The translations under genes and the position numbers were made by a program. Below are positions 43,639 to 53,100 of a stretch of DNA of 64,000 bases, one piece after another. Location: NCBI GenBank assembly GCA_002342065.1, contig DDPF01000007.1, positions 71,213-135,212 of the forward strand. Reading direction: 5' to 3'. The notes under the pieces are model-generated. The model saw only the letters and a list, made by a program, of their open reading frames with translations. It was not told the DNA's origin and searched no databases. How positions within the stretch are numbered: the first letter of the stretch is position 1; each line of letters begins with the position of its first letter. The stretch comes from Bacteroidetes bacterium UBA2475 (GTDB lineage: Bacteria > Bacteroidota > Bacteroidia > B-17B0 > Aurantibacillaceae).

Positions 43639-44814
43639 ATGAAAACACAACTACTGGTATTAGCTTTTATGATCGCAGGTTTATTTATGAAAGCACAAAC
43701 ATGGACCTCTTACGATCAAACAAATGGTTTGGCAGACAATAATGTACAAACTATTGCAATAGATGCTTTTGGTAATAAATGGTTTGGTACTTATGGCAGC
43801 GGTATTTCTAAATTTGATGGTACTAACTGGACAACCTACAGCGTTAATGATGGATTAGTGAATGATTATGTAAGAGTAATTAAAATTGATGCTTCAGGAA
43901 ATTTATGGATCGGAACCGATGGTGGAGTTTCAAAATTTAATGGTGCGGTTTGGACAAATTATACAACGTTTGAAGGCCTGTCTAACAACCTTGTTTATGC
44001 AATTGAAATAGATGCAACTGGCAATAAATGGTTTGCAACAAACATGGGTATTTCAAAATTTAACGATGTTAGCTGGACAATTTATACAACTACAAATGGT
44101 TTGGCAAATAATATTGTACCGGGCATGGCCATAGATCAGGCAAATAATTTATGGTTTGGAACATGGGGTGGAGGAGTATCTAAATACGATGGTACTAATT
44201 GGACAACTTATTCGCAGGCAAATTATGTACACGTTGTAAAACCTGATGCGGGTGGAAATATTTGGTTTGGTACGGCGTCGGGTTTAAAAAAGTTTGATGG
44301 GACGCTTTGGACAAACTATACAACTACCAATGGTTTGCCTGCAAATAATGTTTACGCTATTGCTATAGATCAGGCAAACAATAAGTGGTTTGGCACAAAC
44401 GCTGCAGGTATTTCAAAATATAATGGCAGTGCTTTTACAAATTATAATACAAGCAATGGTTTAATTGGTGATATGGTAAATACTTCTATTATTGATAATG
44501 TAGGAAATTTATGGGTAGGCACAATGGATGGCGTTTCACTTTATACTGCGCCTGTTAGCGGAATAAATGAAAATAAAATTGTGAGAAGCTTTTCTTTATA
44601 CCCAAATCCTGCAACTGATTTAATTAAAATAAATTCCAACAATGAATTAGTTGGTTTAAATTATACCATAACTGATAATACCGGCAGACAGGTGTTAAGC
44701 GGAGAAATTACGCATTCAACAACTGAAATAGAGATAAAAGATCTGCCCGCAGGTATTTATATTTTCCAGATCGCGGCAATTAATGGCCAAAGATGTAAAG
44801 TTGTAAAAAATTAG
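43639..44814 (+). CDS. T9SS-secreted beta-propeller (Reg_prop) protein
   Basis: 391 residues. A signal peptide (ending MKAQ) precedes about seven propeller blades of the two-component-regulator-propeller type, each with the pattern GLxxNxVxxIxID--GNxWxGT--GVSKFDGxxWTxY. A type-A C-terminal sorting domain follows (SLYPNPATDLIKI, ending CKVVKN). It is exported by T9SS and attached to the surface. It is a stand-alone propeller, without a kinase, possibly a binding protein. The 246-base gap before it holds no gene. Confidence 0.88.
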   Translation: MKTQLLVLAFMIAGLFMKAQTWTSYDQTNGLADNNVQTIAIDAFGNKWFGTYGSGISKFDGTNWTTYSVNDGLVNDYVRVIKIDASGNLWIGTDGGVSKFNGAVWTNYTTFEGLSNNLVYAIEIDATGNKWFATNMGISKFNDVSWTIYTTTNGLANNIVPGMAIDQANNLWFGTWGGGVSKYDGTNWTTYSQANYVHVVKPDAGGNIWFGTASGLKKFDGTLWTNYTTTNGLPANNVYAIAIDQANNKWFGTNAAGISKYNGSAFTNYNTSNGLIGDMVNTSIIDNVGNLWVGTMDGVSLYTAPVSGINENKIVRSFSLYPNPATDLIKINSNNELVGLNYTITDNTGRQVLSGEITHSTTEIEIKDLPAGIYIFQIAAINGQRCKVVKN

Positions 44815-44821
44815 GCCTTTA

Positions 44822-44850
44822 AGCCTGTCCTTTTTTGGGCAGGCTGTTTA
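44822..44850 (+). terminator. Probable terminator after the propeller gene
   Basis: AGCCTGTCC (44822-44830) pairs with GGGCAGGCT (44837-44845) with one G-T type mismatch around a T-rich loop, followed by GTTTA. The T-tract is weak. Confidence 0.5.
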
Positions 44851-44914
44851 TTGGCCTGCCTGACATATGTAAGAAAAATAACTTTATTGTATACTAATAT
44901 TTTTTGGTTCATAA

Positions 44915-44922
44915 TATATTTG
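44915..44922 (+). promoter_or_regulatory. Putative -7 promoter element
   Basis: TATATTTG, an exact fit to TAnnTTTG, 20 bases before the ATG at 44942. A TTG lies 25 bases upstream, slightly far for a -33 element. Confidence 0.45.
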
Positions 44923-44941
44923 ATATATAGAACAATAAAAT

Positions 44942-45391
44942 ATGAAGAAGATAATTCTACTTATAATATTTCCTTTTATAGGATTTACGCAGAACAATAC
45001 ATTAGAAGGGCAGAATGGATTTAAAAATTATATTTTTGGTATCTCTCCAACCGAACTTAAAAATCTTACACTTGAGATAGATGAGGATAATACTAAGCTC
45101 TACTCATTACCGGAAGATAACATTAAAATTGATGATGTAGAATTTGAATACATACGTGTAACGTTCTCCAAAAATAAATTATCTACTATTTCAATTCAAA
45201 CAAAAAATGCAACCGGCTCAAAATTTCTTCAGGTATTAAAAGAAAATTATGGTGAACCTAAACTGAATGCTGCAAAGAAAAGTAGTGAATGGATAAGTTC
45301 AAACATGCTGGTTATATTCGAAAAAAATAATTCCGGAAAAGACGCATCAATTTCTTTTTACAGTAAAAAGATCTTAGAAAGTAAGCGTTAA
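44942..45391 (+). CDS. Small secreted protein of unknown function
   Basis: 149 residues with a signal peptide (ending GFTQ). The mature domain is about 130 residues with mixed alpha/beta pattern (NKLSTISIQTKNATG, FLQVLKENYGEP). No family recognised. It resembles many small Bacteroidota periplasmic proteins in pattern only. Convergent with the T9SS protein at 45408. Confidence 0.7.
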   Translation: MKKIILLIIFPFIGFTQNNTLEGQNGFKNYIFGISPTELKNLTLEIDEDNTKLYSLPEDNIKIDDVEFEYIRVTFSKNKLSTISIQTKNATGSKFLQVLKENYGEPKLNAAKKSSEWISSNMLVIFEKNNSGKDASISFYSKKILESKR

Positions 45392-45407
45392 GCTTATATT
45401 ACCCAAA

Positions 45408-46364
45408 CTATTCTTTAATGAACTTTCCTGAAATTTCTTTAGAGCTATTAATCACTTTGTAAAAATATACACCCGGTTGAAGATCTTTAATTGAAATAGT
45501 GTTTTTTTCCTTCAGATCATTTTGTTTTAAAACTACTTTTCCTAAAAGATCAAAAACTAATAACGTGTTTGCAGAACTGCCGTTTAAAGAAAAATGCAAT
45601 ACATCATTAGCAGGGTTAGGCCAAACACGAACAGAGTTTTCAATTGATCTTTCTTCTAATTCTGTAGGTAACGACCCGCAAATTGCATTTGTTGGTGTAG
45701 CGGTGGTACAGGTTGCGTCAAAATAACAATAACCATAATGTCCAAAAGCTGTGCAATCGCCGGAAGTTACATCAATAGTTACAGTTGTCCCTATATAAGG
45801 ACTTAAATTAAGACTGAATGTTTTCCAGCAGAAGAATGCGGTATTGTTAACTGTATTTGTAAATGCTACCGGGCTGCATGTGCCTGATGAGGCTGGAGGT
45901 ATAATATGTAAGCTGTATACCGGGGTTCCTAAAGAATTTTTTACAGTGATGTTATTGTAGGCATGATCGGTACAAGGATGCCCCAAACCATTAATATGAG
46001 AAGAGATCGCGTACTGAAAAACAGATGTAGGGCCAACGACTAATGAATAACTTATTCGAGTTATCAATCCTGTATTTACAGTAATATTACTGTCGTTAAG
46101 CATCACTACTTTAGTTCCTCCAAAAGGCGAGTGGGGGATGGTGCCTAATTGTGTATCAAAAAAAGGAGTTGTTTTAATTATGGCTTCCGGGCTTCCAGTC
46201 TGAGTGCAACAACCCATCATAGCGATATTGTTAAAGCCCGAAACTGTTCCGCTGGTAACTGTCCAGCCGCCAAGGTTCCCACTTTCAAAATCAAAATTGG
46301 TACACACCTGCGCGTAGCTTGAGCAAAGGAATAACATCCCAACCAGAGTAAATAATTTTTTCAT
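45408..46364 (-). CDS. T9SS-secreted protein with type-A sorting domain
   Basis: 318 residues. A signal peptide (ending SYAQ) precedes a secreted domain of ~215 residues with several cysteines and Thr/Ser-rich strands (FESGNLGGWTVTSGTVS at the start, similar to carbohydrate-binding or adhesin-like jelly-roll domains). A type-A C-terminal sorting domain follows (RVWPNPANDVLHF; LQPGVYFYKV; GKFIKE). Export to the surface by T9SS is likely. Substrate unknown. Confidence 0.84.
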   Translation of the reverse strand: MKKLFTLVGMLFLCSSYAQVCTNFDFESGNLGGWTVTSGTVSGFNNIAMMGCCTQTGSPEAIIKTTPFFDTQLGTIPHSPFGGTKVVMLNDSNITVNTGLITRISYSLVVGPTSVFQYAISSHINGLGHPCTDHAYNNITVKNSLGTPVYSLHIIPPASSGTCSPVAFTNTVNNTAFFCWKTFSLNLSPYIGTTVTIDVTSGDCTAFGHYGYCYFDATCTTATPTNAICGSLPTELEERSIENSVRVWPNPANDVLHFSLNGSSANTLLVFDLLGKVVLKQNDLKEKNTISIKDLQPGVYFYKVINSSKEISGKFIKE

Positions 46365-46414
46365 AAGCGTTTTTGTTTAAGAAATATTAACAACTTCCAT
46401 GCCAAGTTTAGATC

Positions 46415-46930
46415 CTAATAGACCTTATACATCCAGTAATTTGGATTGGAATGATTCTCTGTGATCTTAAAAGAAGTATTGGCAATTATCTCCATGCCCG
46501 CCTTTTTGTAAAAAGCAAGTGCCGGTTTATTACCTGTCCATACATAAAGCCATAAACCTGTTTGTTTATTTTCTTTAGAGAGTTGAATATTGAATTCAAA
46601 AAGTGATGTACCCAATTTAAGTCCGTGAAATTCTTTTAAGATATATAACCTATCGAGTTTGGTAATATTTGGACTTTCAATTTTTGGATTGAGAGCGTTA
46701 TAAATGATATTCGAATAACCGGCAATGCTATTGTTATAATAAATAAGGTAATAATTATTTTTTTTGTCGTTCAGTTCTTTCGCTATTGCTTCTATAGAAA
46801 AGGCCTTATCCATATATTGTTTTATGTCTCCATCAGGACCTGAGATGCCATGTGATTCAAGAAATGAGATCTTGCCTACTTCAGATATAAGGTCAACGTC
46901 TTCAACAGTAGCTTTAATTATTTTTATCAT
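46415..46930 (-). CDS. GNAT-family N-acetyltransferase
   Basis: 171 residues. The acetyl-CoA-binding motif A is visible as LDRLYILKEFHGLKLGTSLFEF, with the LWLYVWTGNKPALAFYKKAGM motif B near the C-terminus. It is a cytoplasmic acyltransferase of unknown substrate. A TAnnTTTG-type promoter lies just upstream. Confidence 0.9.
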   Translation of the reverse strand: MIKIIKATVEDVDLISEVGKISFLESHGISGPDGDIKQYMDKAFSIEAIAKELNDKKNNYYLIYYNNSIAGYSNIIYNALNPKIESPNITKLDRLYILKEFHGLKLGTSLFEFNIQLSKENKQTGLWLYVWTGNKPALAFYKKAGMEIIANTSFKITENHSNPNYWMYKVY

Positions 46931-46946
46931 GGGTAAATAAAGTTAA

Positions 46947-46954
46947 CAAAACTA
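46947..46954 (-). promoter_or_regulatory. Putative -7 promoter element of the GNAT gene
   Basis: On the minus strand this reads TAGTTTTG, an exact TAnnTTTG match, 16 bases before the ATG. Confidence 0.45.
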
Positions 46955-47053
46955 TCAGCAAAACAAAAGCAAAGAATATTTTGTGATGTATTTTAAGGTT
47001 TGCTCAGTATCTTTTGTTATTTTGTGCATTATATTGCTTGAGAATTTTAGAAT

Positions 47054-48268
47054 ATGGCTAAAACTATTACTTTCTTTTTATTTAGCACTTTACTTTTTAT
47101 TTCAAAATTGGCAACCGCCCAATTAAGTATTGATACAACATTATCTGCCGAAGAAATGGTTAAAACTATTTTTGCCGATAATGCTGAGGGCTCTAAAATT
47201 GAGAATGTAAAATACAAAGGCTATAAAAAGTCGTTGGGCATTTTCAATTGCTCAATGGTTCACAACAAAGTTATTTCAAGAGGACTGATTCTCTCAACCG
47301 GAAACGTGTTTCATGCTATAGGTCCTAATGATACACCTGACAGAAGTTCTAAAACACAAAATAATACTGACGCATCGCTAAGCTCAATTGCAAGAGGACC
47401 TGCATATGACGCGGCTATTTTAGAGTTTGATTTTATACCGGTCGACGATAGTATTGCCTTTAATTATTTCTTTGCTTCAGAAGAATACCCTGAATATGTA
47501 AGTAAAAATGTAAATGACATATTTGGTTTTTTTCTGAGTAGCGAAGATCCGCCGGGAAAAAGAAATTTAGCTTTATTAGAACGTCATATACCAATTACGG
47601 TTGACAATATTAATTCAATCGCAAATAAAAAATATTTTATTCGCAATTATGCCTGGGATTCTGAAAATCCGCAGAAATTTGATAATAATAAACCCGGTGG
47701 AGAGATGGCCTCCACGTTTCAGTTTGATGGTTTTACAGTTGTGCTGCATGCAGGCGCAAAAGTTATTCCCGGAAAGAAATATCATATTAAAATTGCCATT
47801 GCCGATGTTGGCGATAGGTTGTATGATTCTGCCATATTTTTAGAAGCAGGATCATTTAAAATAATGTCGTCAAAGATCATTTCGTTTGAGCAATGGGCAA
47901 AAAAGGAATTTGGTGATAAGATAATCAACGATCTTGGTAATACGGTATCGATCAATTTGAGTATTAATTTTGAAACAGCTTCATATAAAATTGAAGGTGC
48001 TGAATCGTTCACCCAATTAAATAAAGTGCTCAACCTTTTGAGCAAAGATCCTAAAATAAAAGTAGAGATAAATGGTCATACCGATAATAATGGTGTAAAA
48101 GAAGAGAACAAGATCTTATCTTTAAACCGTGCAAAAACTGTAACAGACTATTTAGTATCAAAAGGAATAAAAGCAGGAAGGATCACTTATAATGGTTTTG
48201 GCGATTCAAAACCTATTAGCGATAATAAAGCACTTAACAGGAGGGTGGAGTTTGTGTTTGTGAGGTAG
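47054..48268 (+). CDS. Choice-of-anchor-L domain fused to OmpA-like C-terminal domain
   Basis: 404 residues. Signal peptide (ending TAQ), then a choice-of-anchor-L domain (SRGLILSTGNVFHAIGPNDT; LEFDFIPVDDSIAFNYFFAS; VNDIFGFFLS; about residues 25-255), then an OmpA/MotB peptidoglycan-binding domain (VEINGHTDNNG; LSLNRAKTVTDYLVSKGI; NRRVEFVFV). The OmpA domain should tie the protein to the wall. Anchor-L domains usually come with T9SS sorting or PKD domains, so this combination is notable. Confidence 0.85.
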   Translation: MAKTITFFLFSTLLFISKLATAQLSIDTTLSAEEMVKTIFADNAEGSKIENVKYKGYKKSLGIFNCSMVHNKVISRGLILSTGNVFHAIGPNDTPDRSSKTQNNTDASLSSIARGPAYDAAILEFDFIPVDDSIAFNYFFASEEYPEYVSKNVNDIFGFFLSSEDPPGKRNLALLERHIPITVDNINSIANKKYFIRNYAWDSENPQKFDNNKPGGEMASTFQFDGFTVVLHAGAKVIPGKKYHIKIAIADVGDRLYDSAIFLEAGSFKIMSSKIISFEQWAKKEFGDKIINDLGNTVSINLSINFETASYKIEGAESFTQLNKVLNLLSKDPKIKVEINGHTDNNGVKEENKILSLNRAKTVTDYLVSKGIKAGRITYNGFGDSKPISDNKALNRRVEFVFVR

Positions 48269-48401
48269 TACCGGTAAAAATGCTTGTTATACTTCACGTA
48301 ACAATATATTAAAATAGGTTAAGGTCGTTATTATGGTTTTTCAGGCTCTCTACTTTAAACTTTTGTCTGGCATGATTTGTTGTATATAAAAAATAAGTAA
48401 A

Positions 48402-49223
48402 ATGAAACAGATAAAAAACATCGTCGTTGCTACCGATTTCTCAATTACCGCGCGTAATGCATATCGTTATGCAAGTGCATTGGCAAACACATTAAATGCT
48501 GGCCTTACAGTTGTTCATATAAAGGAAGGCCTTCCTAATGATGAGGATCAAGGATTAATTAAAGATATCGAGCAGCTTATAGCAGAAGAGAATACTGCCA
48601 CCCCTAATATAATTGAAAGAAAGGTCAATATAAAAATATTACAGGGCGACCCGGTTACTGTTTTAACAGAGTTGTCAAATAATACTGAAACCGACTTAAT
48701 AGTTATTGGCACAACCGGCTTATCAGATGTATTGGCCAAAATATTTGGCTCGGTATCTATTAAAGTTTCTAATAAAGCACGATGCCCTGTTATATTAGTG
48801 CCAAGAGACGCGAAGTGGGAGCCTATCAGAAATATTATGTTCGCGAGCAATTATGACTCTACAACTAAACAGGTTGTACGGTATATAACTTCTTTTGCTA
48901 CGATTATACAAGCAAAAATTCATTTTGTAAATATAAAAAAAGCACATCTTTCACCTGAAGAAAAGGAAAAAGAATGGGATCAATTTATTGTAGAGGTTGA
49001 GTCTGGTATATTATTTGAAAAACATACAATTTATGGAGATTATCCAATAGATAGATTAAAAAAATATAGTGAAAAAAATAATATAAATTTGTTAGCGTTT
49101 GTAAGTAAACATCGTAATTTTTGGGAGAATTTAATGCATGAAAGTATTACTGAAAACATGGCGCTATCTGTTATTACACCTATTATGGTAATGCATATTG
49201 ATGATGAACAAGTGGCTAGCTAA
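48402..49223 (+). CDS. Tandem universal stress protein
   Basis: 273 residues with two UspA domains. The first (residues ~1-140) has IVVATDFSITARNAYRYA and the ATP-binding-type ending GTTGLSDVLAKIFGSVSIKV plus CPVILVP. The second (~145-273) is more divergent (NIMFASNYDSTTKQVVRYI) and lacks the G-x-x-G nucleotide motif. It is cytoplasmic. The exact role is not deducible, though two-domain UspA proteins of this size are common in Bacteroidota. Confidence 0.9.
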   Translation: MKQIKNIVVATDFSITARNAYRYASALANTLNAGLTVVHIKEGLPNDEDQGLIKDIEQLIAEENTATPNIIERKVNIKILQGDPVTVLTELSNNTETDLIVIGTTGLSDVLAKIFGSVSIKVSNKARCPVILVPRDAKWEPIRNIMFASNYDSTTKQVVRYITSFATIIQAKIHFVNIKKAHLSPEEKEKEWDQFIVEVESGILFEKHTIYGDYPIDRLKKYSEKNNINLLAFVSKHRNFWENLMHESITENMALSVITPIMVMHIDDEQVAS

Positions 49224-49266
49224 ATTTTACATACTAAATAGTTACACTTCCTAAAAAAACCCTAAA

Positions 49267-49602
49267 ATGAAAAACATAATTACTCTTTTAGGAATTTTGT
49301 TTTTTAGTCAGGTAATATCTGCGCAAAAAATAAATGATGATTTTACAGGTAAATGGAAAGCGCCAAAAGGTGCAATTATAATTGTAACAAAAACTGCTGA
49401 TAGTTTTATTGGTAAAACAGAGTTAGAAAAAGCAGTAGTGTTGAAAGATGTAAAGTTTGCCAATGGTAAATGGAAGGCCGTAGTTTTAAATCCAAAAGAA
49501 CATTTAGTTGCCAATTGTGAATTAATATTGGAGCCCGGTAAACTAAAAATTATTGTAAGAAAAGGAATATTGCATAAAACAATTATCTGGGCAAGACAAT
49601 AA
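49267..49602 (+). CDS. Small secreted DUF2147-like protein
   Basis: 111 residues with a signal peptide (ending ISAQ). The mature part has GKWKAPKGAIIIV, GKTELEKAVVLKDV, NPKEHLVANCELILEPGKLKIIVRKGI, a pattern resembling DUF2147 beta-barrel proteins but shorter. It follows the UspA gene by 43 bases, so it may be in the same transcript. The assignment is tentative. Confidence 0.65.
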   Translation: MKNIITLLGILFFSQVISAQKINDDFTGKWKAPKGAIIIVTKTADSFIGKTELEKAVVLKDVKFANGKWKAVVLNPKEHLVANCELILEPGKLKIIVRKGILHKTIIWARQ

Positions 49603-49610
49603 AAATCCAC

Positions 49611-49647
49611 TCTAGGATTGCAAATGCTGTGAAATAACCTTTAAACA
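49611..49647 (+). repeat. Degenerate REP-like element, third copy
   Basis: AGGATT, a 3-base loop, then AAT and a flank AATAACCTTTAAACAA match the left REP (33071) and its flank AATAACCTTCAAACAA, with most differences in the outer palindrome arm. It lies 16 kb from the RAYT gene and overlaps the 3' end of the decayed GIY-YIG frame. Confidence 0.65.
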
Positions 49648-49666
49648 AAAAGGAGCAACATTGCTT

Positions 49667-49810
49667 TCAGGAAGAGAGATCAGTAAAGTCGAAGTAAAAC
49701 CCCTTGTGATTGGAATTGTGTTTTCGAATACGTTCAACAAGATCGTCCCCCGTATGACCAACAAAATATTTATTTTTTGTGGGAGAGAATAATATGCAAA
49801 GATGAAACAT
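49667..49810 (-). pseudogene. Truncated GIY-YIG nuclease domain
   Basis: From the ATG at 49810 the frame reads MFHLCILFSPTKNKYFVGHT and then ERIRKHNSNHKGF, the N-terminal half of small GIY-YIG family proteins (~80-100 residues). It then departs from the family and stops after nine more residues; no other frame restores the C-terminus, which appears lost near a REP remnant. Such genes often sit right after tRNA genes in Bacteroidota, as here after the tRNA-like end and terminator. Probably not functional. Confidence 0.55.
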
Positions 49811-49819
49811 AATAGCATA

Positions 49820-49848
49820 AAAAAACCCCGCCAAAGGCGAGGTTTTTT
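49820..49848. terminator. Bidirectional terminator hairpin
   Basis: AAAAAACCCCGCC and GGCGAGGTTTTTT form a 13-bp stem with one mismatch around AAA, with A- and T-runs on both sides. It lies directly after a tRNA-3'-end-like sequence on the minus strand. Confidence 0.82.
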
Positions 49849-49849
49849 G

Positions 49850-49875
49850 TGGGCGACATAGGGCTAGATTCGAAC
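49850..49875 (-). other. tRNA 3'-end-like fragment
   Basis: On the minus strand GTTCGAATCTAGC is followed by sequence ending GTCGCCCA. It has the T-loop word TTCGAAT and an acceptor-like end directly before a terminator, but about five extra bases sit between T-stem and acceptor, and there is no T-stem partner or tRNA body upstream. It is therefore not a working tRNA. It may be a truncated tRNA or the att core left by an integrative element. Confidence 0.4.
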
Positions 49876-49966
49876 GAAATCCTTGAGGAATTGAAGAAAA
49901 TTTCAAATGCACAGATTTAAGGGACTATTGTTATAGTAGACCTTCACTATCCTTATAGGGACGGTT

Positions 49967-50000
49967 TACGGCCATTTACGCTAAAATTAGCGTAAATACG
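49967..50000. repeat. TTTACG repeat cluster with 9-bp hairpin
   Basis: TTTACG occurs twice on the plus strand and once inverted (CGTAAA) within 34 bases; the last two form a hairpin of ATTTACGCT (49974-49982) with AGCGTAAAT (49989-49997). Clusters of this kind resemble arm-type sites of tyrosine integrases. No integrase gene is near. The rest of the 49913-50149 gap holds nothing else I recognise. Confidence 0.45.
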
Positions 50001-50149
50001 AAAGTTTTGAGAGTAGATGAATGAATTCTATACAAAAGCATTTTTCAACCGGAAATCGGTATTTTCTACCTATTATTTTAGTAGTCCATGAAGGCAAATC
50101 AATATGATTTTAGATAATAATGATAGGCCTTTAAATTGGATTTACGTCT

Positions 50150-53100
50150 TTACAATCCGGCTTCTATTATTATTTTTGGTTTAAGGTCGTAATATTTAGA
50201 TTCGAGGTTTTCATAAAGCCCATTTAAATCGCTTTTGGCATTAATATCATTACAGATAGATTCAATCTTAAATACTATTTCACTTACTTCACGTAGCGAC
50301 AACATTTCAAGTGTGGGTCTGATTTTATGAATTAGTTTTTTGATCTCCGACTTGTTGTTTGAAATTATAAGATTATTTAATTGTACTATAAACTTATCAC
50401 AAGTCAAAAGCATTAACGAAATCATTTGTTTTAAAAAATCATGGTCGTCCTTGTATTCCTCGTTTAAATACTTTAATGAGAAGCCCTTATTTGATGATGA
50501 TGTGCCATATTCATTAGAACCCTTGTATTCCGTTTTTTTATTGCAAACATTATTAATGGCATTAAAAAGTTCGGATGAGCGAAACGGTTTTGTAATATAT
50601 CCGTTCATTCCAAATGAATAACACTTTTCAATAATTTCACCTGATGTACTTCCCGTTATTGCAACAATAGGTGTTTCAATCAGAAGCTCTTCACGTATTT
50701 TTTTAGCTGTTTCATATCCATCCAAAACCGGCATTTGTAAATCTAATAGTATAACGTCATAATTGGTATTACTCGTCTTTAATTTCGCGATTAAATCAGC
50801 CCCATTCGCAAAGCCTTCGACTTCGCAATCCCATTTTGTTAACCATTTTTCAATCAAAACTCTGTTTACCAATAAATCATCAGCTAATAAAACTTTAAGA
50901 CCCAAAGTTCTGTTTACCGTTACGTCTTCAGGAATACTTAAATCAACATTAATCACATCCCTAACGCCATATTTTTTAAATGGAATTATACATTTAAAAG
51001 TAGAACCAAAACCTAATTTACTTTCAACCGAAATGTTTCCACCAAGTTGTTGTAGAATGTTTTTTGTAATTGAGAGGCCAAGCCCTGTACCACCATAATT
51101 AGCGCTAATGGCGGAATTAGCCTGTGTAAAACTTTCAAATATTTTGTCCAAGCGTTTTTCCTCCATACCTATTCCTTGGTCAGTAACTTTTACTTCAAGT
51201 AAAATTTCGCTTTCAGCAATTTTAATTAGCTGAACGGCAATACTTACTTTACCGTTTTTTGTAAATTTAACAGCATTAGAAACCAAATTCAGTAAAATTT
51301 GTTTAAATCTGAATGCATCCCCGATTAACACTTCCGGAATCGCTTTATCGAGGACATTTACTAAACTCACTTTATTTTCTAACGCCTTCAAGCTAATTGT
51401 TTTTTCAACCTCTTCAATTACCGTTAAGATTTTAAATGGTTTAGAAGAAAACGATATTTTCCCCGCTTCCATTCTTGACAATTCAAGAAGGTCATTAATT
51501 AATCTTATTAAACCATCGGCTGAGGTGTGAATGGTTTTAACATAATCAATTTGCTGGGGTGATAACTTCGTTTCCAACAATAATTCAGAGAACCCAATTA
51601 CAGCATTAAATGGTGTTCGTATTTCATGATTTATATTGGCAAAAAAGAGTTCCTTCGACTTTAACATACCGGCTACCTGTTCATTCTTCTGCCTGAGTTC
51701 GGCTGTGCGTTGTGAAACTAATTTTTCAAGATACAAGTTTTCTTCAAGAATATTTTTATTACGTACTCTTACATAAAGCATTGTTGAGGCGACAATGAAA
51801 AGAAAAACCAAAAGGTAGAACCACCACTTATTCCAAAAAGGTTGTTGAATAATAAATTTTACTTCATAAATATTTGATGTATTTTCCTCATCAATAACAG
51901 CCTGAATTAAAAATGTGTAGTTGCCGGGAGGAAGCTGTTTAAAAAAGACGGAATTATCCTTATACGATAAATACCTCCAGATAGAATCATAACCAATAAG
52001 TTTATACCTGTAGTTTAATTTTTCAGGGCTGGAATAATAAATCCCGTTAAAATTTATTCTAATCTCATTTTCATTGTAGCTCAAACTTTGCAAAGTATTT
52101 CTATCAGATATATTACCATTAACAATTATTTCTTTTATATATAGTTGAGGCGTAATTTCATTTAACGGCATTCTTTTAATTACCATTACACCGCCAAGGC
52201 TTCCAAGCAGAGTTGAATTATTGCCGGTTGTATAAATAGACTTGTTCGTGAATTCATTATTTAGTTTTTGTGTATTAAAGATAGAAAAAGCAGTTTTTGA
52301 ATTTGGTTTTGTTGAAATTAAGTTTTTATGTTTTACAAATATTTGATTTTGTAAATTACAGGTGATTCCGTAACAAAAATTAGAGGCTAAACCATTTTTC
52401 GTAGTGTAATGATAAAACCGTTTTCCATTGTAACTAAAAACACCATCACCCTCGGTACTAAACCAAATTATCCGGTTAAAACTCTCACAAATCGAGGTAA
52501 TATTAAAGGATTCTAACCCTGCGATATTATTAAATAATTGGAATTTCCCATCTCTAAATTTCTGAAGACCGGATTGCGGAGAAACAATCCATAAATTACC
52601 CTTGCTATCATGAAGCAGATCAAAAATATAATTGTGTGCCAGTCCGTCAGATGTAGTATATTTTATTGTGCTATTGTTATTTCGGTTTATAATAAATAGT
52701 CCATTATATCCCCCAACAAAAATTAAACCATCATTATTACCGGCAATACATTGTACATCGCGCACGGAAATATTAAAAATAGTATTAGCCGACTGAAGTG
52801 TTTTATTTTTAGAATTAAATAAATATAAACCACTGGTTTCAGTTCCAATCCAAATTTGTCCGGTTTCATCTTTGTATAATGCGTTTATTTCATCATTCTT
52901 TAAAATAGCAAAAGAATTCGGATCTTCAACAAAATTTAAAATTGAATCCATTATTGCAATACCCTTATCGGTACCGACAATAAGTGATTTATTGTTGGTT
53001 TCAATAAATGATAAAAAAATTCTCTTTTTCGTATCTTCAATAAATTTTATTTTATCGGTGCTTAAGTAACTCAAGCCAAATCCGAAAGTACCAATCCATA

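Noticed and set aside
49612..49818. 68-codon minus-strand frame next to the GIY-YIG remnant
   Set aside because: It is the shifted frame of the same decayed gene, with no domain similarity after the shift.
49850..49925. A functional tRNA gene on the minus strand
   Set aside because: Only the T-loop and acceptor-like end are present; no anticodon or D arm, and spacing is wrong by about five bases.
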